Source: Siderastrea siderea
Lineage: Eukaryota; Cnidaria; Anthozoa; Scleractinia; Rhizangiidae
DNA length: 64,000 nt
Direction of reading: 5' to 3'
NCBI GenBank assembly: GCA_964030785.1
Contig: OZ034969.1
Span: forward strand, 32,289,601-32,353,600
Shown here: in pieces, positions 41,189-48,286 of the stretch
Position numbering within the stretch: the first letter of the stretch is position 1
How the letters are laid out: each line of letters begins with the position of its first letter
Notes under the pieces: generated by a model
Database searches by the model: none
What the model saw: only the letters and a program-made list of their open reading frames with translations
Told to the model about the DNA's origin: nothing
Translations under genes and position numbers: made by a program

Positions 41189-41821
41189 TTAGTCACTGTC
41201 GTCGTAATCCAATCGACGTCGTAACTTTTTACCTTGGGCCCAATCTTCCCAACCGGGTAAAGGTTTCAATCGTTCCACTTCACGAGCGGGTGCTTTGCCT
41301 TTGCGACTCTCGGCTAACTTTTTTTCCAAAGCCTTGCGCTGTTCTCGAAGGACTTCTAAACGTGACCGGCTATCCCCTCGACTGGTGGATGGGCTCCCTT
41401 TCTTGACAATCTTACTGGTAGTGGCTGCTCCTTTGCCTTTCTTGGTTGCAGGGGTAATGGGTGGTTTGGGCGTCGACGGGCTGCCTTTTATCATGCGCTT
41501 CAACCATTGTTCCACGGGTCCCGTCACCAAATCCCCGGCTTCTTCTTCTTCTTCTTCGCCTGGTGGAGCACCCGGCGCCCCCACACCCACCCCACCAGGA
41601 AATTGACGAATGCGTTTGGTTAACTTGATTAATTCTTGACTCAACGGTTTGGTTTGAGCATTGACCAGGGCTGGGGGTAATTGGGGATTGGCCAACAACA
41701 CATGTTTTTGGGCGGCGAGCGTTGCGGCTTTGTTCAACAAGGCATTTTCGGTGAGTTCTCCTTTGTAATATTGAATGAGTTGTTCCAAGTCCTTGTGGGG
41801 AATCATGTACACTTCGTCCAT
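41189..41821 (-). CDS. Conserved Polinton protein of unknown function, 210 aa
   Basis: The N-terminal 75 residues look structured ('VYMIPHKDLEQLIQYYKGELTE...'), followed by a Gly/Glu-rich hinge, a Ser/Thr/Lys-rich spacer and a basic coiled-coil-like stretch ('LEVLREQRKALEKKLAESRKG'). I recognise the N-terminal pattern from cnidarian Polinton gene sets, where it lacks a function. A scaffold or core role is possible. Confidence 0.65.
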   Translation of the reverse strand: MDEVYMIPHKDLEQLIQYYKGELTENALLNKAATLAAQKHVLLANPQLPPALVNAQTKPLSQELIKLTKRIRQFPGGVGVGAPGAPPGEEEEEEAGDLVTGPVEQWLKRMIKGSPSTPKPPITPATKKGKGAATTSKIVKKGSPSTSRGDSRSRLEVLREQRKALEKKLAESRKGKAPAREVERLKPLPGWEDWAQGKKLRRRLDYDDSD

Positions 41822-42087
41822 GTTCGTTGACTACAGTCGGGGCAAAGTTCCCCGTCTTCCTGGTCACGGCAACTCTTACAAAGACGGGCCCTCAAGATGT
41901 GTTGGTACTCTCGATACAACAGGTGATATTTATGCTTCCAATAATGACACTCGTCTTTCCACTGGTCGGTGGTCCGATTGGCCTCTTGTAATAGAGCCAT
42001 CCACGTAGGGAGGGTTAACGAAGACATTGACATAGCACCTCGTGAAGTCCTTGAAACAATCCGCTTCCTTTTTGTTGGACTAACCAC
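41803..42087 (-). CDS. Small zinc-knuckle protein, 94 aa
   Basis: It ends with two CxxC pairs ('CKSC' and 'CPDC', eight residues apart). The middle is Trp/Tyr/His-rich and helical. The ATG at 42087 is favoured because a minus-strand TATA-like CTATAAAAAGG lies about 52 bp upstream (42139-42146); the alternative Met at 42033 would reduce the overlap with the previous gene. It overlaps both neighbours. Function unknown. Confidence 0.55.
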   Translation of the reverse strand: MVSPTKRKRIVSRTSRGAMSMSSLTLPTWMALLQEANRTTDQWKDECHYWKHKYHLLYREYQHILRARLCKSCRDQEDGELCPDCSQRTWTKCT

Positions 42088-42332
42088 TGACGACGTTTCT
42101 TGACGGAATGTCGACGACGTCCCAAATCACGTAGTACCTTTTTATAGGGTTGAAGTTTAGCCAGCATGGGTGGGGTGACAGGAATCTTGTTTTTTAAAAA
42201 GTTCAACACCAATTCACTCACAGCATTGATTTGATCGGCATTGGCATGTTGTAACAATTCTTGACGTTTGGAACCATTGGCTTCTTGTAACATGGACCGT
42301 AAAAACGGGAATTGACGTCGAAGACGTTGCAT
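42015..42332 (-). CDS. Conserved Polinton small basic protein, 105 aa
   Basis: Helical and basic. Central block 'ANADQINAVSELVLNFLKNKIP' followed by 'LRDLGRRRHSVKKRRQWLVQQKGSG' is a pattern I recognise as recurrent in cnidarian Polintons. 'QKGSG' matches the adenain Q-x-G-x-G cleavage type, so the C-terminal peptide may be released. TATA-like CGTATAAAACG lies about 52-58 bp upstream. Role unknown; a minor capsid or core protein is likely. Confidence 0.7.
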   Translation of the reverse strand: MQRLRRQFPFLRSMLQEANGSKRQELLQHANADQINAVSELVLNFLKNKIPVTPPMLAKLQPYKKVLRDLGRRRHSVKKRRQWLVQQKGSGLFQGLHEVLCQCLR

Positions 42333-42335
42333 CCT

Positions 42336-42500
42336 TTATCGGTGACGACGACGATACCGTTGATTGGCTTTTTGAATCGTGCGTTTTATACGTTTATCCG
42401 TTTCCAAGGCCGCGGCTTTCCCCAATCCTACCATAGCAGGGACCAATAGATTTAAAAACCCGCCTCGTTGACGACGGCGTCGTCTTCTCCTCCTCACCAT
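42336..42500 (-). CDS. Arg-rich small protein with hydrophobic core segment, 54 aa
   Basis: Short ORF that starts at ATG 42500, overlaps the previous gene's end by 7 bp and stops 4 bp before the next start. It begins with eight Arg, then 'QRGG' (11-14, candidate adenain site), a hydrophobic segment 'FLNLLVPAMVGLGKAAAL', and a basic tail. The same plan (Arg run, QRGG, hydrophobic helix, basic tail) recurs in the 62-aa protein at 47786, recalling adenovirus mu/pX-like or pVI-like precursors. Confidence 0.7.
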   Translation of the reverse strand: MVRRRRRRRRQRGGFLNLLVPAMVGLGKAAALETDKRIKRTIQKANQRYRRRHR

Positions 42501-42823
42501 GGTCGACCCGTCAATAGCCGTTGAAGGGCTTTGTCTTGTTTGATGAGGTCTTGCGTCTCTTTATAGCCTTGACGGGTATTGCGTTTGAAATCGGACCACC
42601 AACCCCCACCTCGTTGTCGTCGGACATGTTGTACATTATCGGTAATGCCTTTCAAGGCTTGACCCCCTAATTTGCCTAAAGCCAGTCCAAACCCAGGGGC
42701 GGGACCTGATAGAAACATACTCATGCCATGGGCAATTTTATCCACCAAACGGGGTTTGCGACGCATTAAAGCCCCTCCTCGTTGTTTCCTTTTTCGGCGT
42801 CGTCGTCGTTGTTGGACGGCCAT
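42494..42823 (-). CDS. Basic minor capsid/core-like protein with two QRGG sites, 109 aa
   Basis: Arg/Lys-rich start, 'QRGG' at 14-17, an amphipathic/hydrophobic stretch ('MSMFLSGPAPGFGLALGKL'), then a second 'QRGG' at 70-73 followed by 'GWWSDFKRNTRQGYKE'. Cutting at both would yield a central peptide of about 56 residues. A TATA-like minus-strand box lies 34-40 bp upstream (42857-42863). The pattern resembles adenoviral core and pVI precursors in layout only. Confidence 0.7.
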   Translation of the reverse strand: MAVQQRRRRRKRKQRGGALMRRKPRLVDKIAHGMSMFLSGPAPGFGLALGKLGGQALKGITDNVQHVRRQRGGGWWSDFKRNTRQGYKETQDLIKQDKALQRLLTGRPW

Positions 42824-43428
42824 GGTTCTAAGAGTGTGGGACTAGGAGGGAGCGGCTTTTTATGGATCCAATACTCTTTGGGTCTCAAGGGACGAGGACA
42901 TCCATCTACATAGCATAGGCCTTCCAAGGGTTGGTACACAAAATGACCATGGTAATCTTGGACACATCGTTTGGGTAACGGAGGGGTGAAATCCACAATG
43001 GTATCATCCAAGGTTTGCATCTTGATTAAAAATCGTTCCAGATCCTCCAAGGGAATACCCCGCACATGGGTTTTTAATTCGGTCAAGGCTTTGGCATAGG
43101 TGGTAAACGCAAATCGACTCATGGTCACTTTAAATCGGTATTGCTTAAAATCATTCCATCCTTTGACCACGGTCCCCACGGCCGCCAAACACGCTACCAA
43201 TGTACTATTTTCCAATAGCGGGCCCGCAATCATACCAGCAGCCATCAGGAGTAAGGCCATGCCATTGAACAAGGCATTGACACACCTGTAATGATTCAAC
43301 ATTTTTCGATAACACCACCATTGTTGATGATAAAAGGCATACAAGGAATCCATGCGTTGTAATAATTCTGGGGGGAAGGGAAGACCATGTTGTTTCGATC
43401 CATTCAATAACGACACGATGGTTTTCAT
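42766..43428 (-). CDS. Two-transmembrane protein, 220 aa
   Basis: Residues about 50-72 ('ALFNGMALLLMAAGMIAGPLL') and 74-90 ('STLVACLAAVGTVVKGW') form a hairpin of two membrane helices, flanked by helical domains, with an N-terminus containing 'WWCYRKMLNHYRCVNALFN'. The topology resembles SLATT-type membrane proteins, though that assignment is tentative. The C-terminus is Pro-rich and acidic and overlaps the next gene by 58 bp. A TATA-like TTATAAAC lies about 50 bp upstream, inside the end of the Gly-rich gene. It could be a virion membrane or host-membrane protein. Confidence 0.65.
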   Translation of the reverse strand: MKTIVSLLNGSKQHGLPFPPELLQRMDSLYAFYHQQWWCYRKMLNHYRCVNALFNGMALLLMAAGMIAGPLLENSTLVACLAAVGTVVKGWNDFKQYRFKVTMSRFAFTTYAKALTELKTHVRGIPLEDLERFLIKMQTLDDTIVDFTPPLPKRCVQDYHGHFVYQPLEGLCYVDGCPRPLRPKEYWIHKKPLPPSPTLLEPWPSNNDDDAEKGNNEEGL

Positions 43429-43430
43429 CT

Positions 43431-43907
43431 TTACGGCGAAACACGGGACGACGAGGTTTGTACACTCGGTGCTCCTCCTTGTTTATAACTGGTCACAATG
43501 CTATTGGTCATGGTGACATTAGCAATTTCACGTCCTTGGGCCAACTGTTCTTGATCTTGTAACAGCATACGTAAACGTCGTTGTAAATCTGCTTGACGCA
43601 AGGTACGAGGCTGTCTGCCAGAACTCCCAGACGTCCAAGATCCTCGAGGGGTGGCTGGATTAGAGGCCGGTGTCAAAGGGGAAGTGGGGGTATTTCGTCG
43701 TCGTCCTCGTATTCGTCTCGGTCGTCGTCCACGACGACCCCCACCACCTCCACCACCACCACCACCTCCACCTCCACCACCACCACCTCCACCTCCACCA
43801 CCAGCACCACCAGCACCACCAGCACCACCACCACCACCACCACCAGCACCACCAGCACCACCAGCACCACGTCCAGCACCACCACGTCCAGCACCACCAC
43901 GTCCAGC

Positions 43908-43938
<31 letters not shown>

Positions 43939-44372
43939 CCAGCACCACCAGCACCACCACGTCCACCACGTCCACCACCACGCCCATTACCCCCAGCACC
44001 CGCTGCTGTTCGAGCACCCGCTGCCAAGGGTACGCTAGGAGGACTCGCAGGGGTTCGTGCACCAGAAGACGGTGGGGTGGTGTGTATGCTACGGTAGGAT
44101 TGACTTCCTGGACTTCCTACCCCGGCTGGGGAAGAGGCCTGCACAGGGGGCACACCATCTACACCGACAGGGGGGATGGATTGCATAAACCGATAGAGGG
44201 GTTCGTCGCCTATTTCCTCCTGGGCGACGTCGAGAAGGCCTTGGTCTCCCGACCAAAATAAATCTTGCCAGGCCCTTGGGGACATTTGATTGCCGCTGGT
44301 CGCTCCCACCCCCGCCGGGGACACGGTATCGTACGATTGCGGAGGTTGACGGTCATCATCGTCATCGGCCAT
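43431..44372 (-). CDS. Gly-rich low-complexity protein with RGG tracts, 313 aa
   Basis: An acidic start, a Pro/Ser-rich region, then about 100 residues of Gly/Ala/Arg repeats including RGG and a long poly-Gly run, an Arg-rich patch ('RRGRRPRRIRGRRR'), and a helical C-terminus ending 'TSYKQGGAPSV'. The Gly tract is encoded by a (CCA/CCN)n-like array at about 43735-43985 that is repeat-prone and also opens frames on the other strand. A TATA-like CTATAAAGG lies about 36-43 bp upstream. RGG tracts commonly bind nucleic acid. The N- and C-terminal ends look like real protein; the centre has probably expanded by slippage. Confidence 0.65.
43735..43985. repeat. CCA/CCN-type microsatellite inside the Gly-rich gene
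   Basis: Near-continuous CCACCA, CCTCCA and GCACCACCA triplets on the plus strand. It keeps the Gly-rich frame open and also creates long spurious frames on both strands. Confidence 0.93.
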
Positions 44373-44410
44373 GGTCGCTCTTTTTCCTGTTCAAATGGGG
44401 TGTCGTGCCT

Positions 44411-45064
44411 TTATAGTCGTTTTTGATAGGTGCGAGTCCATCCTTCGTCTTTTAACAGGTGACTCAACACCCGTTGTTGATCGGAGGAGGCGGGATGTAA
44501 ATCCAAGACCAAATACCCATACGGTCGTGTCGTGGCTTGATGAAACGTCTCCAACGTGTCTTTCCACGTGGTCGGAAACGATTGAAGCATGACATTGCGT
44601 ACCCCTAATTGATCTCGGGGGTTCTTGAACGCTACAATGTAATGGGCATTGCGGGATATACTTTTGGCATAGCGACCCACGGGAAACATGTCTTGGCACA
44701 AGTAGAGCACCGTCACCCCTTGATGATGCGAATGTTTGGTGAATAAATCCAACACGCGTTTATCGTGACTCCCTTCATCCATTAAATCATCCAAGACCAG
44801 GACCCCCTGTCCTTCAGGAAACCATTGCACTAAGGCCTCATGATCGGGAATCCCTTCGTGAAACACCACCCCTTGATCTTGCATGCTTCGAAATCGATCT
44901 TGCCAGGCCCCATAACAATAATGCCTTTGGGTCGGTGGACTTTCAAACAACTCCGGGTTGTCTACCAAGAGTTTTTCCGTAAACGCGGTTTTGCCACATC
45001 CCGAAGGACCCACCACCAAGATAGAGGAAGGCGTATGAAAACGAAACGGTTTCCCCGTTTGCAT
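44411..45064 (-). CDS. FtsK/HerA-type genome-packaging ATPase
   Basis: About 218 aa from ATG 45064, chosen because the longer frame would run into the tRNA-like gene. Walker A 'GPSGCGKTAF' and Walker B 'GVLVLDDLMDE' are intact, with a following 'SHHQGVTVLYLCQDMFP' strand and sensor-like region and 'AFKNPRDQLGVRN'. This matches the A32-like packaging ATPase of Polintons, which pumps DNA into capsids. Its neighbours are protease and capsid upstream and the Gly-rich protein downstream. Confidence 0.92.
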   Translation of the reverse strand: MQTGKPFRFHTPSSILVVGPSGCGKTAFTEKLLVDNPELFESPPTQRHYCYGAWQDRFRSMQDQGVVFHEGIPDHEALVQWFPEGQGVLVLDDLMDEGSHDKRVLDLFTKHSHHQGVTVLYLCQDMFPVGRYAKSISRNAHYIVAFKNPRDQLGVRNVMLQSFPTTWKDTLETFHQATTRPYGYLVLDLHPASSDQQRVLSHLLKDEGWTRTYQKRL

Positions 45065-45103
45065 GATGATAATACCCTTAGAAAAAAAAAGGCACCTTTT
45101 TAT

Positions 45104-45189
45104 TGGAATCGGTGGGACTCGAACCCACGTACGACCCAATCCTTATCTGAATCAAAGGTCTAAGGCTCTACCCACTGAGCTACGACTCC
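45104..45189 (-). tRNA. tRNA-like gene inside the Polinton, anticodon uncertain
   Basis: The minus strand has a 7-bp acceptor (GGAGTCG with CGATTCC, one G-U), a 4-bp D stem with box A TAGCTCAGTGGG, and a T arm GTGGG/CCCAC with box B GGTTCGAGTCC, both boxes canonical. A pol III terminator T9 follows. Between the D and T arms are 36 nt instead of about 22. The loop CCTTTGA could give UUU (Lys) with an odd C33, or UUG (Gln) in another register with poor stem pairing. The extra 13 or so nt may be an intron, a long variable arm or decay. It separates protease from ATPase. Confidence 0.75.
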
Positions 45190-45212
45190 GACACCACTTT
45201 TTTCCAACAAAT

Positions 45213-45218
45213 TTTATT
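45213..45218 (-). terminator. Poly(A) signal overlapping the protease stop
   Basis: AATAAA on the minus strand overlaps the last codons of the protease gene, before the tRNA-like gene. It would end capsid/protease transcripts here. Confidence 0.5.
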
Positions 45219-45757
45219 TAAGCATTACATTGATGATACGGATGACAACACAGTTGATACCATCTGGCTTCTTGGCCTACAATCAATTGTTGAAGGCGTT
45301 GACCGGCTTGATGGTCATTGCTTACATAATCATGATCCGAAAACTCATTTAAAAATGCTTGCAAGGTTCGTCCACGGGCTTTGGCTTTCAAGTACAATAA
45401 GGCGTAATCACCACAACTCTTGCTTGTAATGGCTTGGAGGGACTTGCCATTGGTCACCACATACTTCCAATGTTGGACGATCCAATCTCGTAACGGGGTC
45501 GCTTGCACGTACGTATCCAATGGCAAAGCATAACTGTCCAGGACTTCACACACCTTTCCATCCGTCCACACCGCTAACCAATGTTGTCCCGGTTGATCGT
45601 GTGGGTCGGTATTCACAATGTACCCTTGGGGTTGGGTCTTGATAGGACTCTTGGGTAAACGATCACAGGCCACCGTCCCGTAAAAGACCGGGTTCAATTG
45701 GGGGTCGTCTCGGGCTAAATAATCCAACTGTACATTATTCAAGGCCACATGTTCCAT
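45218..45757 (-). CDS. Adenain-type (C5) cysteine protease
   Basis: 179 aa from ATG 45757. This start is chosen because the upstream in-frame ATG (45832) lies inside the capsid gene, while 45757 is 5 bp past the capsid stop. Catalytic residues are visible: His in 'GQHWLAVW', Asp in 'EVLDSYA', and Cys in 'SKSCGDYALLYL', in the order of adenovirus maturation proteases. Its likely substrates are the minor virion proteins of the same block that carry Q/M-x-G-G motifs. The gene lies immediately downstream of the capsid gene, as in many Polintons. Confidence 0.92.
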   Translation of the reverse strand: MEHVALNNVQLDYLARDDPQLNPVFYGTVACDRLPKSPIKTQPQGYIVNTDPHDQPGQHWLAVWTDGKVCEVLDSYALPLDTYVQATPLRDWIVQHWKYVVTNGKSLQAITSKSCGDYALLYLKAKARGRTLQAFLNEFSDHDYVSNDHQAGQRLQQLIVGQEARWYQLCCHPYHQCNA

Positions 45758-45761
45758 TTCT

Positions 45762-47162
45762 TCAGTGCTGGTAAATGTTATACAACACGGCTCCGTTCCT
45801 GTCAATCTCCAGCAAATTCTCAAATTCTCCATACACGAGTACGGTTATATTGACACCGGGGGCAGCTCCAAATTCCAAGACCAATTGTAAATCGCCCGTT
45901 TGCTTGGGGTTGAGGTTTTGACTGTCAGCACATCCATTGGCCACATTGTCAAACATGAACAAGGTACAATTTTTACCTTGGCCCCAATCCAGTAGTTCTA
46001 CCATATTGCCTTTCTTTTTACACCAAGCACCACTGGCTTGCAGAAAACGGAAGTAGCCTAGATTATCTCGGGTGCCATTGTTGTGCACTAACTGGAGGGT
46101 TTCATAAGGGTACTCTTCTCCTCTGACAATCTGTTTAATGGAACTCAGACCAAATTTCTGGAAACAGAAAGGATCTCGGGTCACATCTCCATTGAAGGCA
46201 CGGCTGTCCAGTAATCCCACAATCAATCGGTCAGGTATTCTGTTTTGAAACAGGTTGGGGATATCAAAGCGGACCAGGTTGTTTTGCATGCTGAAAGTCC
46301 GGATTTCACTGCGGACGGTCGGGTAAGCCGCCACTTGGCCTTCATTGTGTCTTTTGCTAGATATGCTCTGGTAGATGGCGTCATTCAAACGCAGTTGACA
46401 GAGATGAAACCGTAGTTTCACATCGCCTTCCATCAATCGGCCAGCTAGAGCCACTCCATTCAAAAACAGGCTGGGACCATTGAAATGAAATTTCATCTTG
46501 ATTTCGATGCCTGGCACCAACAATTTGCCGGTATGAAAGACTTCCAAGTGCGGGGTAAACACTAGACTGTGGGTGGCACCTGCAGCATACTTCTCCACTT
46601 CGGCCGCAGAGGCATTGAAGGCCGCTTGATGATTAGCAGGCAGATCTTGCCAATGTTGATGGTTTCCTGCTTTGTCTGTGTTGGTGGCGGTCCATTCGGG
46701 TGGGAAATCCACTTGATTGAACCAGCCTTGGGGTCCTAACACGGTCTTGCCATCTTCTCGGTCAAAATTCAGCAAGTTTTCTAGGTAAGCTTTGTAATGA
46801 TACGTGTCGGATTGTGGACTGATCAACGTACCATTCAACTGCAAGTCAATTTGTTTGATGATGGAATGGGCCAAATTATTAACGGGCCACAATTTCTCCG
46901 CGGCCACCAAGTTCGCGCCATTCGCCTTTTTCAAACTCAATTCCATGGTAAAGTAACTGCGTCCCAAATCCACAAAATCGTCCAATCCTGGAATGATGAA
47001 TTCCATGGGATTGATACCCGTGGTGGTGGGTTGGATGGTAACCATGCGATAGGCATTGATGCTAATGTCGGTCGGTGGCACCTTGAAAATCCGTAAGGCA
47101 GGGTTGACGGTCCCTTCGGAACGCTCGTGAGCCGGGGCGGTTTGTGTACTCACGTCAGGCAT
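45762..47162 (-). CDS. Major capsid protein (predicted double jelly-roll)
   Basis: 466 aa. The N-terminus is disordered ('STQTAPAHERSEG'), followed by beta-rich sequence including 'FIIPGLDDFVDLGRSYFTMELSL', 'NNLAHSIIKQIDLQLNGTLI' and 'YHYKAYLENLLNFDREDGKT', a pattern I recognise as the Polinton capsid protein family. I recall related worm and cnidarian database entries under the uninformative name F54H12.2-like. The later half carries 'NNLVRFDIPNLFQNRIPDRLIVGLLDS', consistent with a second jelly roll. It would form the pseudohexameric capsomers. A TATA-like CTATAAAAAC lies about 44 bp upstream (47206-47213). The fold itself is inferred from family knowledge. Confidence 0.85.
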   Translation of the reverse strand: MPDVSTQTAPAHERSEGTVNPALRIFKVPPTDISINAYRMVTIQPTTTGINPMEFIIPGLDDFVDLGRSYFTMELSLKKANGANLVAAEKLWPVNNLAHSIIKQIDLQLNGTLISPQSDTYHYKAYLENLLNFDREDGKTVLGPQGWFNQVDFPPEWTATNTDKAGNHQHWQDLPANHQAAFNASAAEVEKYAAGATHSLVFTPHLEVFHTGKLLVPGIEIKMKFHFNGPSLFLNGVALAGRLMEGDVKLRFHLCQLRLNDAIYQSISSKRHNEGQVAAYPTVRSEIRTFSMQNNLVRFDIPNLFQNRIPDRLIVGLLDSRAFNGDVTRDPFCFQKFGLSSIKQIVRGEEYPYETLQLVHNNGTRDNLGYFRFLQASGAWCKKKGNMVELLDWGQGKNCTLFMFDNVANGCADSQNLNPKQTGDLQLVLEFGAAPGVNITVLVYGEFENLLEIDRNGAVLYNIYQH

Positions 47163-47164
47163 GT

Positions 47165-47389
47165 TTAACGTCGTCGAGTGGTACCCCGTCGTCGTCGTGA
47201 GGGGTTTTTATAGCGTCGTCGTGCTAAACGTTGTCTCAAATCAAACCCGGGGACTCTCATCACCTCGGGACTTAACCATCCACCACGTTGTCGTCGTCGC
47301 ATGAGTTTCCAAAACGGATACAGTCCACCCCATTGAGACAACCCTCGATTACTACGAATCCGTCGAGGTCGTGAATGCACGGGTTCCAT
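47165..47389 (-). CDS. Arg-rich minor protein with Q-x-G-G sites, 74 aa
   Basis: Basic (many Arg), with 'QWGG' at 19-22 and 'QRGG' at 34-37, both fitting adenain specificity, then 'WLSPEVMRVPGFDLRQRLARRR'. It overlaps the stop of the 108-aa gene by 1 bp and ends 2 bp before the capsid ATG, and it contains the capsid TATA. The layout suggests a processed DNA-condensing core peptide. Confidence 0.65.
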   Translation of the reverse strand: MEPVHSRPRRIRSNRGLSQWGGLYPFWKLMRRRQRGGWLSPEVMRVPGFDLRQRLARRRYKNPSRRRRGTTRRR

Positions 47390-47715
47390 TAGACTCCCAA
47401 AATATCACGTGCACGTTTGGTTTGTTTGGGAAATAAGGCAGTGGCTACACGCACGGCGTCTTTCACGTTCTTCTGATTCAACGCTTTCTTGGCTTGTTTG
47501 GTGATTTCTTTTTTAAGGACGTCTTCGGCTTTGCGTTTGATACCTCGTGTCAAACCCGTTTCCAAGCCTCTCTTGATATTACTAGGCAATTTTAAAGGAT
47601 TTCGCGTCCTTATAAGACCTTGCAACCCCCCACGCATCAGATCCGTCATCACTCCTTTGCCTTGTTGATCATACCACTCGTCGGTTCGAAATCGTGTCAA
47701 ACTTCCCCCACGCAT
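47389..47715 (-). CDS. Basic minor protein, 108 aa
   Basis: It begins 'MRGGSL' and carries 'QQGKG' (17-21) and 'MRGG' (27-30), matching adenain M/Q-x-G-G and Q-x-G-x-G patterns. The C-terminal half is helical and lysine-rich ('AEDVLKKEITKQAKKALNQK') and ends 'KRARDILG', a tail I recognise from other Polintons. TATA-like GGTATAAAAAGG lies about 58 bp upstream (47773-47780). Confidence 0.68.
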   Translation of the reverse strand: MRGGSLTRFRTDEWYDQQGKGVMTDLMRGGLQGLIRTRNPLKLPSNIKRGLETGLTRGIKRKAEDVLKKEITKQAKKALNQKNVKDAVRVATALFPKQTKRARDILGV

Positions 47716-47785
47716 GGTGCCTTCTTCTTCACCAGGGATAAACGTTTTGTTTGGGCTTTATGGGACTCCCCTTTTTATACCGTCA

Positions 47786-47974
47786 TCATCGTCGTCGTCG
47801 TTTTTTCCGAAAAGCGGCTTCCAACCCTTTTTTAGCCCCGTAACTCGCGGCACCACTTGCAGCACCCAACGCCACAGCTTTTCCTCCAGCGATCAAGGCT
47901 GGAATGAGGGCGGCCAGGGGCAAGAGACCCCCTCGTTGCCTTCTTCTTCTTCGACGCACTCTTGTCTTGGGCAT
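47786..47974 (-). CDS. Small Arg-rich protein with hydrophobic helix, 62 aa
   Basis: A six-Arg run leads into 'QRGG' (13-16), then 'LLPLAALIPALIAGGKAVALG', a strongly hydrophobic or amphipathic helix, and a basic end. Cleavage after GG would free a hydrophobic peptide, the arrangement of adenovirus pVI/mu-like membrane-active or core precursors. A TATA-like GTATAAAAAG lies about 30 bp upstream. Confidence 0.7.
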   Translation of the reverse strand: MPKTRVRRRRRRQRGGLLPLAALIPALIAGGKAVALGAASGAASYGAKKGLEAAFRKKRRRR

Positions 47975-48013
47975 CTTTGTTTGTTTTTCACAACCCTTGT
48001 TTTCTTTTTATAC

Positions 48014-48253
48014 TCACATGACGTTGCACGTAAACGATTCCCCCGCCCACCGTTTGCGTTTCCCACTTCGCATTTCTTCCATACGTTTCTTCGTTGATCT
48101 TAGGTAATTCTTTTTGGCTAACTTTTCTACCCCTTTGGTGATGGACCAAGCGGCCTTAGGAATCCCGGCAATCACCGCGTTGACCCCTTCCCCCGCTTGT
48201 GGACGCTGTGGTCGGCGTCGTCGTCGTCGTCGTCGTCGTCGTTTCGGAGGCAT
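48014..48253 (-). CDS. Arg-rich minor protein, 79 aa
   Basis: It starts with a ten-Arg run, then 'PQAGEGVNAV', fitting the adenain Q-x-G-x-G type, then a helical basic region ('AAWSITKGVEKLAKKNYL'). A TATA-like ACATAAAAAAG lies 30-37 bp upstream (48281-48290). Probably a processed core or minor capsid protein. Confidence 0.65.
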   Translation of the reverse strand: MPPKRRRRRRRRRRPQRPQAGEGVNAVIAGIPKAAWSITKGVEKLAKKNYLRSTKKRMEEMRSGKRKRWAGESFTCNVM

Positions 48254-48286
48254 GATTGATTTGGGTTCCCTTCTCGTCTCTCTTTT

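Noticed and set aside
43593..44261. Long plus-strand frames and alternative minus-strand frames rich in Thr/Ser, Pro, His or Val across the CCA repeat
   Set aside because: All are produced by the triplet microsatellite in other frames. Only the minus-strand Gly-rich frame has structured ends, a TATA box and tight packing with its neighbours.
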